This document shows positions 1 through 9,219 of a stretch of 64,000 nucleotides of DNA, in pieces; the stretch's first letter is position 1; each line of letters opens with the position of its first letter. The notes below the pieces were generated by a model that searched no databases, was not told the origin of the DNA, and worked only from the letters and a program-made list of their open reading frames with translations. The DNA is from Siphonodentalium dalli (Eukaryota; Mollusca; Scaphopoda; Gadilida; Siphonodentaliidae), in the NCBI GenBank assembly GCA_032622095.1, contig CP136065.1, forward strand, positions 57,163,949 to 57,227,948, read 5' to 3'. The translations under genes were made by a program, and so were the position numbers.

Positions 1-289
1 AATCTAAGTTCATTAAAGATGGATCAGACAAGACATATTAAAAGGCGAAGAGAAATACACCTTGTAGGCAGCTGATTACACATATTTTTAGAGGCCATTA
101 TCAAATTGGCAGTCTATCAAAGAAATGCCTGGTGATGAAAGTTCACATTACCTCTAACAGAAACAAATATACCTGTGAATGAACTGATCCTCTATTAATT
201 TAACCTCTTACCTGGAATAGCCTGGAGGAAACAACAACCGAAAGACAATAAAGTGTTATATATCCTTAATAAAATGTTTCTAGAATGAG
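1..289. other. Unassigned flank, no feature seen
   Basis: No repeat family shared with the rest of the window, no convincing frame and no RNA gene is visible here. A consensus-like minus-strand splice donor (gtaagagg) lies near 208, but the only exon it would close is about 10 bases long, so it is not called. Confidence 0.4.
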
Positions 290-478
290 TTTAACACTTT
301 CCCATAGGGAGCCTCGCATATATATAAGAGAATGCACTGGCTTACAAAGTCATGGTAAACATTGTTAGGCCAATATATTCTCTTATAGACTCGCATATAT
401 AAATTATAAGAGAATGAGTTAATGGCACCTGTAGGGTTTTCGCGAAATTTCAGGAAGCTGCAGTCATGGAAGGGTTAA
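290..478 (+). mobile_element. TTAA foldback MITE, family A (copy 1, 5' damaged)
   Basis: A short non-coding element made of nested hairpins. The recurring blocks are a variant of CTCTTATATATGCGAG, a 'TGGCTTACAAGGTC..TTGTTAGGCCAA' linker and a right end reading CAGTCATGGAAGGGTTAA. The intact family end is TTAACCCTTTCATGA; the left end here is worn (TTTAACACTTTCCC). The right TTAA at 475-478 is also the left TTAA of the next element, so one inserted into the other's target site or both used it. Family membership is read from more than ten copies in this window. The piggyBac-like label rests on TTAA plus CCCTTT ends and is an inference. Confidence 0.7.
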
Positions 479-725
479 CCCTTTCTATACTAAAGCATCA
501 TTGATGTGTAGTTAATGTTCAGAAAATAAATTCAACAAACGACCAAAGGGCCATTTGTTGAATTTATTATTATTTCTCTCAATAAATAGGGCTCGATCCT
601 TCTGTACTTTTATTTATCAGTGGTCTGCTTATATTATCTGTACATCCCTGCAAATCAATAACAGACTATTCTGATGTACACTTTATAATTAATTGAGAGA
701 ATCCATTTAGTACAGAAAGGGTTAA
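475..725. mobile_element. TTAA MITE, family B (copy 1, complete)
   Basis: A complete 251-bp element bounded by TTAA on both sides with inverted ends TTAACCCTTTCTATACTAAA and its complement (TTTAGTACAGAAAGGGTTAA). Inside is a hairpin around TCAACAAACGACC. No coding capacity. It is the best reference copy of the family, because the copy at 3227-4107 is interrupted and this one shows the empty site. TTAA with CCCTTT ends suggests mobilisation by a piggyBac-type transposase, which is not present in the window. Confidence 0.8.
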
Positions 726-1104
726 GAATCATAAATATACTAGTACTGATATATGTGTAAGTAGGTTATCCCAACCTGTGGATCACAATATATCATTCAA
801 TCTGAGCTGCCCTCCATCCATAGGTATTAAAATATACAAATGACCCAGGGAGCCACTGCCAGGGAAAATGGCTTACCATAGATTTTAAGTTGAGCACACC
901 CTGGCAGGTTGCCAAGGACCTACTTTTATTTTAGCCTAGGTTTTTACAGAATTTATTATCCTGGCATTCTAAATACACTGTTTGGGGTCAGCCCTGGCAC
1001 AATAGTTAAAGCCATTATGGGTAGGAATTTGGGTCATGCGAATAAACAATATTTGAATCATCGATTTTGGTCTGAATCGATTAGGCCCAAATATTTGAAT
1101 AAAC
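726..1104. other. No recognised feature
   Basis: No shared repeat, splice-bounded exon or RNA gene is seen. The open frame at 909-1115 (68 codons) runs into the neighbouring repeat and has no recognisable content. Confidence 0.4.
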
Positions 1105-1655
1105 TAGAGGTGTGACTGTCCCAATGGGACTACGGATACCCCCTGTTTTTAAAATACTAAGATGTTTCACATGTCAGTAAACATGTAGTGAAAATAATAA
1201 AATAACAGTTCCCATTGCAGGTGTACAACCATAACCCTAATCTTAAACCTATTGACCAAAAAATGTAGGAATAAAAGCTTGGACAAAATTATGTATGTCA
1301 AAAAAGGGGAATAACTCCACACAAAATATGTCGGACAGACGTCATAATCGCAGGTGCACAGGTTCCCATGGTACTAAATATCAGTGCCAAGATTAAAAAA
1401 CATTGACCGAAAAATGTAGGAATAGAAGCTCGGACAAAATTATGCATGTTGCAAAAAAAGTTTCTAAGTCGAAAAAGGGGGATAACTCCACCAAAAAATG
1501 TCGGACAGACGTCATAATCGCAGGAGCACAAGTTCCCATGGTACTAAATATCTGTGCCACGTTTTTAAAAAATTGACCGAAAAATGTAGGAATAAAAGCT
1601 CGGACAAAAGTATACATGTTGCGAAAATTTTCTAAGTCGAAAAAGGGGGGGATAA
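1105..1655. repeat. Tandem-unit repeat family R1 (start segment plus about 2.5 units)
   Basis: The first 185 bases (from GAGGTGTGACTGTCCCAATG) recur almost unchanged at 29603-29790. They lead into units of about 150-160 bp carrying 'CCGAAAAATGTAGGAATAAA', 'AAGCTCGGACAAAATTATG', 'AAAAAGGGGGATAACTCC' and 'GTCGGACAGACGTCATAATC'. Other diverged members lie at 18.7, 19.7-20.5, 25.5-25.9, 31.7-32.2, 40.1 and 43.3 kb. Apparent minus-strand frames inside (MCSCDYDVC..., MYTFVRAFIP...) are products of the repeat and not genes. Several members elsewhere end in a GACA/GACG microsatellite followed by a hairpin, typical of non-autonomous Helitron-related (Helentron/HINE-like) elements; that assignment is inferred. 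Confidence 0.65.
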
Positions 1656-1660
1656 CACTG

Positions 1661-2978
1661 ATGGAGCAGGATGCAGATCGAAAATTATTGCAATTATGAT
1701 AAATTATGAATTATGAAATCACTTGATCGAACACTACCATACATCCATACATCGCAGTTATACAGTACTAGTGGGAACAATTCCGATGCCAACTGGATGA
1801 TCAATGTCAGGCTTCTGTGAACTGGAATAATGTATAATTTACATAGTCAGGCGAGCATGAACTTTCAACCACGTGCTCCATTATGACTGATGCTAGCACT
1901 GATTTAGCCCAGTCTGATTGGGAAGTTACATGCAGGAACATGTGCTGCACACAAGATACATTTACTCGTTAATACACACAACATCCATGTCCCATTCCTC
2001 AATTTTGAAACTACATGTCGTTGATCTAAGAATATAGTTGGTTGGGGTTACCCAACCCCAAAACAACTTCAATTTTAGATCACCTAAGTTCTATGATGTA
2101 GAATGAGTTTTCCAAGCACATTATTTCCCTTCCTCTCCATGAATCTGTAACTACATGTTGGCACAATAGTGTGAATATCAGAAGGCATCTATTTCACTAG
2201 CAATCAAGCATCGTTTGGCAGCAAGGGTATATTTTATTGAGATGTTTTTTTAAATCCACTGATTCAAAGTGGTCATTATATCTGATAAAATCATGCACTG
2301 TTGCCTTGGTAATAAAAACCAAACTTTTCCACTTGAAAACTACCCATAGTGTGGACTTTCTTGCCTTGTGCAAAATTTGATTATGTTCGATTTGATATTA
2401 GATTCGTGAATATTAATGTGCATATGGTTGGATATTTGGTTCGAATGGAAGCAAAATGTTGGCAAGACCCCAGCTGGAATCAAAATAGTCTCTTTTAAAA
2501 ACCGACGATAATCTTATCAGAATTACGTCTCTGGAACTCGACTCACATTTAATTGTAGGACAATGCGGCTTTCCCCAAGATGACATATTATATATTTTCC
2601 AAATATGGAGTGCATGCCTGGTGTAGTAAAAGTATGTGAGAATCATAGTATTCAGTAGTAGATATTTGTATATTTATGAATCTGATCGCTCATAGTCATC
2701 AATACGCTACCTGTTAAATATAGCTTGGAATAATGTGATGGTACCACAAGAAAATTACTATAAACAACACCACGCTATAAATGTATTCTGTTTTGTAAAT
2801 CTTTTGTAGTCAGTAATTATTTTGACAAACATTTACAAATTTTAGGATCTACATGTATTTTATGTTGATCGGATTTTACAGAGTGATGCAGAAGGGTCCT
2901 CTTTTCTGTGCCACCATCGTAACAAACAACAATTTTCAGCCATGTATGTAACGCAAAAGAGCTGGTTTCATCATTCCT
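1661..2978. other. Long stretch without a recognised gene
   Basis: 1.3 kb of apparently single-copy AT-rich DNA. The only structure noted is a short perfect hairpin near 2045-2063 (GGGGTT ACC CAACCCC type). The minus frame at 2413-2646 has no recognisable domain or splice support. Confidence 0.45.
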
Positions 2979-3230
2979 TTAACCCTTTACCCAACAAACC
3001 GGCCAAAACCGGCCAAAACAAGCTTCAACAGCCTAAAATATATTCGGTCTGTCTCAATAGAACCATACAAATATGGATATCATTGGAATCGGCTCATTGA
3101 CCACATTGTGATGGTTACAGTTATGCCCTGTGCCAATGCATTCTCTTATATATGCGAGGCGACCTATGGTCGACTCGCATATATAAGAGAATGCATTGGC
3201 ACAGGGCCGTTCTGTTGGGTAAAGGGTTAA
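2979..3230. mobile_element. TTAA MITE, family D (carries the family A hairpin core)
   Basis: A 252-bp element bounded by TTAA (2979-2982 and 3227-3230), with inverted ends TTAACCCTTTACCCAACA and TGTTGGGTAAAGGGTTAA. Its centre (about 3124-3205) is the same long hairpin seen in family A: CCCTGTGCCAATGCATTCTC, then TATATGCGAGGCGACC, and the inverted copy. The ends are therefore of a different type from family A while the core is shared, which points to module exchange or a common ancestor. The right TTAA doubles as the left TTAA of the next element. Confidence 0.78.
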
Positions 3231-4107
3231 CCGTTTCTATACTGAATGGATTCTCCAATTCTATTACTGTATACACCCGTCAGTAAGCCCATCCTCGAAG
3301 ATAAGCCCAGTCTGTGTTTTTTACCCTAAATAAAACATGGGGTGGTCCTCGTAGATAATCCCACCCCCATTTTTGAGCATTTGGAAGGTGAATACAATCA
3401 TGTATCTATCCTGTAGAATAGGAGAAGATACTCAAGCACATCTGTGCTTTAATAATTTGACCAGTTTCTTAAATAATAAAGATACACTTTGTTAATATTC
3501 TGAATTATACACTTCCTATTCTATTCTATTCTTAGTTGTTGGATCAGTCAAAGAGGTTTCAAATCAATAAAATCAAAGGATGTGTCATTTATTGTTCACA
3601 CCTCTATCAGATTAAATCCAATGGGATGTGGAGTAATGACTTGGTGTTTTTGTAGGATCCTTTGATAATGCAGAAGTGTGATGTGTGTTCACCACTTCTC
3701 ACTGTTGTGTTTTTATAAGAATTAGCTTGATTAATAAGCATCAGTGAAAAACATGATGGTAGGTCAGTACCTGAAGGCTAACTTAATTTTTGCATGGGGA
3801 GGTCCTCGTGAGTAAGCCCAGTACCCACTTTTTGACCAAAAATGTGCACGAGCCCCCGGGCTTACTGATGGGTTTATACAGTATAAAAGTATACATCAGA
3901 ATGATCTGTTATTTATTTGAATGGATGTTAAAGCAGACCTCAGATAAATACAAGTGCAGAACAAGCAGGAAGGAGCCCTATTTATTGAGGGAACTGTTTA
4001 GATAATAAGTTCAACAAACGACGTATGGTCGTTTGTTAAACTTATTATCTGAACATTTCCTATGGGATAACTACTCATCAATGATGCTTTAGTATAGAAA
4101 GGGTTAA
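3227..4107. mobile_element. TTAA MITE, family B (copy 2), split by a TA element
   Basis: The left arm (TTAACCGTTTCTATACTGAA) and right arm (GCTTTAGTATAGAAAGGGTT AA at the end) match copy 1 at 475-725 in reverse orientation. Aligned with copy 1, all the extra DNA here is a 615-bp block from 3267 to 3881 flanked by TA. Its removal rejoins the family sequence at a TA. The copy includes the TCAACAAACGAC hairpin at about 4011-4055. Confidence 0.8.
3267..3881. mobile_element. Tc1/mariner-type non-autonomous element inserted in family B copy 2
   Basis: Flanked by TA (3265-3266 and 3882-3883) with inverted ends: CTGTATACACCCGTCAGTAA on the left and, read inward from the right, CTGTATAAACCCATCAGTAA. 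Both continue into AAGCCC and a GGTCCTCG..TAAGCCC block on each side. The TA duplication and the empty site in the sister copy at 475-725 make the boundaries secure. No transposase frame is seen; the frame at 3790-4005 is repeat-derived. Superfamily is inferred from the TA duplication. Confidence 0.8.
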
Positions 4108-4175
4108 ACTTATTATCTGAACATTTCCAATGGGATAACTACTCATCAATAATGCTTTAGTATAGAAAGGGTTAA
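4108..4175. repeat. Tandem duplicate of the family B right end
   Basis: The last about 68 bases of family B (CTTATTATCTGAACATTTCC through GAAAGGGTTAA) are repeated directly after copy 2 with only a few changes, ending in its own TTAA at 4172-4175. It sits six bases from the candidate splice donor of the next feature. Confidence 0.8.
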
Positions 4176-4181
4176 ACACAC

Positions 4182-4274
4182 CTCCACACCAACCTCCTTA
4201 GGCATCACTTTTACCACCTCAATATCATTGGGGTTGGTGGCGCACAATACAAGGATCAGGTCCACAAAAACAGA
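4182..4274 (-). CDS. Candidate host exon, unidentified protein
   Basis: On the minus strand a segment of exactly 31 codons is open between an acceptor-like ATTCCAG and a donor GAG|gtgtgt. It reads SVFVDLILVLCATNPNDIEV followed by VKVMPKEVGVE. In that frame a stop (TGA) lies just upstream of the acceptor, and stops follow soon after the donor, so the open part coincides with the proposed exon. The codon pattern (GTG GAC CTG ATC) is more G/C-rich than the surroundings. I do not recognise the protein. The donor is weak (GTGTGT) and the DNA just beyond it is the TTAA repeat tail. It could also be part of an unrecognised transposon gene. Confidence 0.4.
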
Positions 4275-4565
4275 CTGGAATCAATGATCCTGACATTTTA
4301 ACTGCGCATTTTATTCCGATCTGCAATTTATTTAGCCCACGCACAAAAAGTGTTAATCAATCAAAGGACGGAAAGTCATAAACTTCATCTTTTAGATGGT
4401 GCATAATCATCATTACATCGTAAGAGTCAAGAATAGGGGAATTACTCCAGCATAACCACAAAACTACAAGCAGCGTGTTGAATTAAGGTGGTGTGTGCAG
4501 AGTTGGATTACAGCAAATTTTTCCAGAAAGTTAACTTACAGAATGGAGCCTGCATCCTCAAACTT

Positions 4566-4598
4566 ATTTTTAAACCACTAGGGTTTGCCTCAGGGTTA
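4566..4598 (-). repeat. 33-bp dispersed repeat, partner at 8129-8161
   Basis: The sequence around AACCACTAGGGTTTGCCTCA is the reverse complement of 8129-8161 without a mismatch across about 33 bases. It abuts the left TTAA of the next MITE here, and stands alone at the other site. Nature unknown. Confidence 0.7.
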
Positions 4599-5423
4599 AC
4601 CCTTTCATGACAGGAGCTGCGCTGGTGCAACATTAAAGACCCTGTGCCAATGCAATTCTCTTATATATGCATATATAAGAAAATGTATTGTCCTAACAAT
4701 ATTTTTTTTTATCATTTTTGTCGATTTTTCTTACATTCTTTAACAATTTTTATCATTTTGTCTTATATTCTTTAAAGACATATTAAGACTTATTCGGGAG
4801 CGTGAAACAGATAAGTTAGTATTCAGGCGCTGTGCCTAACATCACCTAAAATCTCAAACAAATCAACCGTACTACATGTACTCCATATACTCCATAGAAA
4901 ACATAGTCTGAATTGCGCTCAAATAAATATTTACTTCTCGAAATGGGACCCAACTATCTGCGATAAACTAACAAAAATTATTTCGTCATCGAGAGTCACT
5001 GAATTAAATTAATATATATTAAGAATGACGATGTGTGTTGTCAATTTGGATATAATATTTGTAAAAGATAACTTCTTTGAGCCAGATTATTCTCCATTTT
5101 TATATGATCACCCTCCGGAGAGTTTCACATCATCACTTTAACAATTTTATCATTTTTTTTTTAAATTCTTTATCAATTTTTATCATTTTTTCTTACATTC
5201 TTTAACAATTTTTCAATTTTTATCATATTTCTTACATTCTTAACAATTTTGTATCATTTTGTTTTTTCATTTTTCTTACATTTTTAAACAATATAAAATT
5301 TGTTAGGCCAATGCATTCTCTTATATATGCGAGTCGACCCATGGTCGACTCGCATATATAAGAGAATGCATTGGCACAGGGTTTTCGCAAAAAATCAGGA
5401 AGCTCCCATCATGAAAGAGTTCA
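4596..5423. mobile_element. Expanded TTAA MITE, family A (copy 2), split by another element
   Basis: Starts TTAACCCTTTCATGACAGGA and ends CCATCATGAAAGAG with a worn TTCA in place of TTAA. It has one truncated hairpin near the left, a T-rich spacer made of short repeats (TTCTTACATTCTTTAACAAT type), and a full hairpin at about 5308-5386. The same architecture, without the extra insertion, is seen at 12233-12737. The spacer is broken by a separate 360-bp element at 4776-5135. Confidence 0.72.
4776..5135 (+). mobile_element. 360-bp dispersed element E (copy 1), 6-bp target duplication
   Basis: Begins AGACATATTAAGACTTATTC and ends TTTCACATCATCA, flanked on both sides by CTTTAA. Removing it restores the T-rich unit TTCTTTAACAATTTT, which is repeated nearby, so this is an insertion. 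An inverted, diverged copy spans 37113-37495, aligning along its whole length with scattered substitutions and small gaps. No inverted ends are obvious and there is no coding frame. It may be a SINE-like or MITE-like unit of unknown class. Confidence 0.7.
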
Positions 5424-5661
5424 TCATCCAGAATTGATGCTACATCCTCAAACTTATGGATTCAATGAAAAGCTAGAGCAATTATCTAGTGCAAGTACTG
5501 ATTATTTTGAGGGAAAAGATTTCATTAAAGAAATTTTTTATGCTTCCTTCAAAACAACAATTCCTGGTTTTCAAAAGAAAGTTTCTTTATATACAGCACA
5601 TAATGAGTGTGCAATAGGCAAAACACTGTGGCAATTGTTTTGGGAGAGTAATTCACGGTGA
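5424..5661 (+). CDS. Unrecognised open frame following MITE
   Basis: The frame runs from inside the MITE hairpin to a TGA at 5659. The unique portion (about 79 codons) contains LEQLSSASTDYFEGKDFIKE, then KTTIPGFQKKVSLYTAHNE and CAIGKTLWQLFWESNSR. Composition is protein-like (mixed charged and aromatic residues), but I recognise no family, there is no start codon in the unique part, and no clear splice acceptor. Possible decayed exon or transposon fragment. Confidence 0.22.
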
Positions 5662-5663
5662 CC

Positions 5664-6435
5664 AACTCAACACCGAATTCTTGAGTGGCGAGGATTAGCA
5701 AGCGCTACGCCAGTATATTGTAAACAACTTGGTGGCAGTAACTAACCAAAGTTTCTCTCTGGTGTTGATTGTTTTGCTTATCGTACACTCTTTATGTACT
5801 GTACTGTAACATAATATGGCTTTTGTTCACAAACGCGGTATATGATCTTGACAATAACATGCTATTCATGCGATATTTATGATTGGTATAAGAACAAAGT
5901 CTGTCTATATTTTAATATTGTTTCAGTTAATTGCAGTTTTAATGAATGCAATTATTTTAATAGTAATACCCATCGCGAGGCCATCAGTATCTTTAACAGG
6001 AGGGAGCAGAGGAGCTCCATATACTGTAGTCTAATAGAATAACACAATCACAACTACACAAGACGAGAGATCGAGTTTGCAGAATCTAAAGCTACTGAAA
6101 ATTTTCAACCAAAGATACATGTCCCATACGCAGCCTTCAATAATGAACTGATAACTTACTGCTCTGGTCGAAGTGTCCAGTCTGCAGTGAATGTATCAGT
6201 ATTTTTGACTGATTTTAACATTCAATTATTCAGTGAGACATTATTAGTCACTATAAACTTAAATGTGGAAATTTGCAGGACTTTCTATAATATTCACTTT
6301 TATATCAGTCATGGTTTTAAGACGCCTACATACACAATATGCCACAAAGATATAACAATAAACAATGAATTAATAACCGTTAGAAATTCCATAATTATAA
6401 GCGACGCAAAGTTGGGACGTTCACTTATAGTGAAG
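5664..6435. other. No recognised gene
   Basis: AT-rich, apparently single-copy DNA up to the hAT-like element. Overlapping short frames at 5842-6042 and 6187-6459 show no domain. A possible minus-strand donor (gtaagttatc) near 6158 would give only a 22-base exon and is not called. Confidence 0.4.
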
Positions 6436-6443
6436 TACATTAT

Positions 6444-7302
6444 TAGGGGTGCGAGATAACACCGGTGCACCGGTATATCGCGAATCAGAGTTCTACGATA
6501 CACGCACCGGTTCCATAGCCAAAGCATCGCGATACACAATTTGTTTATCTATTATCCATTATTCGGTTTTTTAAAATTGCTATATTCACGCCAGAGAATA
6601 AGAATTAAATACAACGGCACGCAAAGAAGCATCATCAAGTCGTTCTACTTCAAAGCGCCGATTAAATAGGTCAGCCACCTGTTCGTCGGTCATGCGCGAG
6701 GGCGTTGTTTTTGTGTAAAGATTGATATACCATTGTCACTGTTGGCACACAGAAGAGTTCATTCATAGAAATGATGTCGCCAAAAGGCTAAAAATGTACG
6801 TCGTGCTAATCATTTGTCGTTCATCGGACTTAAACTGCATATTAGAGAATTAAATCATTCCCGTCAACAGTCACCGATACCCAATTGACATAAACGTGTC
6901 ACATCGCAAGACTCGTAGTAAACCGCGTCAATACAGACAGCGTTCCGAACTTCCGACGTGGTATTTTTGGATTACTCCCGCTGGACTGTATTTAAATGAA
7001 TTAAACAACAAACGTGGTATGTTTTTGTACTTGAAAGTCGTGTAATCCCATACGACCTGGGCCTTAAATAAAACATTCCAATGAACTGAAGTAGCTGGTA
7101 TTGAAGGATTAATCAAATTAATGAACTATTAAATAATGACTATGACTGAATATATGTTTTTTTTCAACCAATTCATGAATTCCATATGAAGGGCTGCATC
7201 CAGAAATACTAGGGTATCGTATCTAGATACGTATTGTATCGCGACCCGCATATCGCGATACATATCGTATCGCGACACTGGGCGTACCTACTCCCACCCC
7301 TA
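6444..7302. mobile_element. hAT-like element with TATCGCGATA subterminal repeats
   Basis: An 859-bp element flanked by the identical 8-bp direct repeat TACATTAT (6436-6443 and 7303-7310). Ends are TAGGGGTGCGAGATAACACC and, inward from the right, TAGGGGTGGGAGTAGG. Just inside both ends are copies of a palindromic word of the TATCGCGATAC type, four or more of them at 7215-7275. An 8-bp duplication with TAGGG ends is the hAT pattern. A minus frame in the middle reads TPSRMTDEQVADLFNRRFEV followed by ERLDDASLRAVVFNSYSLA then stop, which may be a trace of a gene, but I cannot name it. Non-autonomous. Confidence 0.85.
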
Positions 7303-7564
7303 TACATTATTAAGGAACATGTAATAACTGAGAAATGTATTACCTGTGCACTGTGTTTTCAATGTTATAAACTTCCCTGTAACAATATAAAAATGTTCCC
7401 AGGTTTTGTACTGGCGGACTACTGCCATAGTACTGGTGGAATTTGATTTTGATTCATGGCATGATCTAAGATAACTTTTACTAATGTAATCATTCAAAAG
7501 AACGGACTGATAAATGCAAATGGATGGATGAACGTACACGACCAACCCATGAAATTAGTATTTT

Positions 7565-7900
7565 TCATCTAAGGCATTGCTTTAGAATTGCATGAAATTC
7601 TATATTAGCTTCCACAGCTTTTTCTACAGCATTGCCATTTTCCGTAGTTACCGTAGTATTGAAGGCTACACAGACAATTTCTTTTGGCTGCCAAAATGTT
7701 TTGGGGGGAATAGTATCATGTAAATGAGTAACACTGTGTCTTGTAATTATTTCAGACTGTGTGCGTGGATATTTCTGGGAGACATTACAGTTGTTGTTGG
7801 CAGCACAAGCTGGAGATATTGTGTTTTTTCCTGTCAAATGACATGCTTTCAGCCAATCAGAAACAAGTATGATGCAAAGGAGCAGTGTAAGTAATAGTGC
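7565..7900 (-). CDS. Unassigned 111-codon open segment with hydrophobic start
   Basis: Open on the minus strand from just after a TAA at 7901-7903 to a TGA at 7565. It opens with LLLTLLLCIILVSDWLKACH, resembling a signal peptide or membrane segment. It continues with CAANNNCNVSQKYPRTQSEI, then HDTIPPKTFWQPKEIVCVAF and ends EANIEFHAILKQCLR. Five or six cysteines are spread through it. There is no in-frame ATG, so an upstream exon would be needed; an acceptor-like AAG lies at the 5' edge. I recognise no family. It could be a terminal exon of a secreted protein or a chance frame; two later TTG/ATG-like starts exist but are not convincing. Confidence 0.33.
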   Translation of the reverse strand, partial: ALLLTLLLCIILVSDWLKACHLTGKNTISPACAANNNCNVSQKYPRTQSEIITRHSVTHLHDTIPPKTFWQPKEIVCVAFNTTVTTENGNAVEKAVEANIEFHAILKQCLR

Positions 7901-8128
7901 TTATCTATTGTGCATATAAAATCAAATGGCACTGCAATCCGAAGGCACATTTCAATGGTATGATAAGAATATATTCACACTGCGAACTAAATGTCAGCTT
8001 GAAGGATTTGCTTATGAAATATTAGTCAATGGGCAGAAACAGCAAGTGAAGTTCAGTGATTATGACATAATATCGTTGGCAACATAGGACTAAATGGATA
8101 TTTGATACAGGTCTGGATGTTGGTTTTG

Positions 8129-8161
8129 AACCCTGAGGCAAACCCTAGTGGTTTAAAAATA
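8129..8161 (+). repeat. 33-bp dispersed repeat, partner at 4566-4598
   Basis: AACCCTGAGGCAAACCCTAG and the following 13 bases match the reverse complement of 4566-4598. It has no visible flanking structure here. Confidence 0.7.
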
Positions 8162-8199
8162 GACTGTATCCAGGTATCAACATTCTGTGTAGCCAGACT

Positions 8200-8870
8200 C
8201 GAGATCTGAGTGGCAGATATTTTTGTCCATATAAAAATAACCCAATAATCTCCAAATCGGTGTGTTGAATAGTACCAACTTGAAGTTGACACATCTGGAA
8301 ATAACCTAACTAGATAATTCTCCCAGTGTTTTTTATCTGCATGACTGTCAGCAAGGGGTCAACCTTATTACCAAATTCAAAGGTATGAGTGTGTTTGAAC
8401 CAACAACTGTTTGGTTCTTACATTTCCCATCTTATTGGTCCATATAGGGCATGTTTCGAACACTGGTCTTTCTATGTATAACGACCGGTATTTCCAACAT
8501 TTGGTACACATGCGCAAATGCATCAGCTTTAAGCTGGTACTATTCAAACTCTCATTTACATCAGAATTCAATTCAATAGCTGATCATTTCATCGGCCGCA
8601 GGTGAAGTCAACCAAAACAGAACATCATGATTGGGCTAAACTGCTAGTGCAAAGGTCATCTATTTAACCCCCATATTTTGCATGATTTTTAAACCCTGAT
8701 GTATAGTGGACGCTCTCTTCATCTAACATAGTCTTGGACTACTGAAGACATGGTGATTTGAATGTGCCATTGTAGTCAATGACATGTATTACAAGCGGAA
8801 GTGAGGAGAAGTACAAATGGCAAATACAGGGATTGCCATATGAAATTTGGAAATCCCCAAAGAAGTACAA
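8200..8870. other. No recognised gene
   Basis: Overlapping frames on both strands at 8377-8605 are mirror images of one another and show no domain. No repeat shared with the rest of the window is seen. Confidence 0.4.
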
Positions 8871-8882
8871 TTAACTTACATA

Positions 8883-8935
8883 ACGAGAGGCCGATCACAA
8901 TCGGCAGATGTTAACCCATCCCTTGGCGATAGTAA
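8883..8935 (+). repeat. Short dispersed hairpin repeat, partner at 23859-23911
   Basis: GAGAGGCCGATCACAATCGG, then CAGATGTTAACCCAT and CCTTGGCGATAG, recurs at 23859-23911 as a near copy. The core GCCGATCACRATCGGC is a small palindrome. No coding frame and no duplicated flanks; origin unknown. Confidence 0.65.
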
Positions 8936-9219
8936 ATTACTATGATGATCATAGTATGATCAGAATCATAAATGAGAGTTTTGATGTTGAATTATAGAGT
9001 ATATTGTTATGTACTATTATAGACAAATATACATAACACAAATTATTGGAATTTATATAAGATAATGTACTGGTACAGGATCTGTAATGCTGCACCACCA
9101 CACCCTTGGGTTAAATGTTTTATAGAGTGGAATGCCAGAAAATGAAGACTATATTCCTTTAAATGTATGTTTGTTTTCTCCCTAGAGCCTTGACTTTGAC
9201 TGTTTATTTTCAGACAATA

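Noticed and set aside
206-240. Possible ten-base microexon (GCTATTCCAG) with gtaagagg donor
   Set aside because: Too short, with no neighbouring exon to join.
6158-6192. 22-base minus-strand exon between ACTGCAG and GTAAGT
   Set aside because: Too short to assess and no flanking coding sequence.
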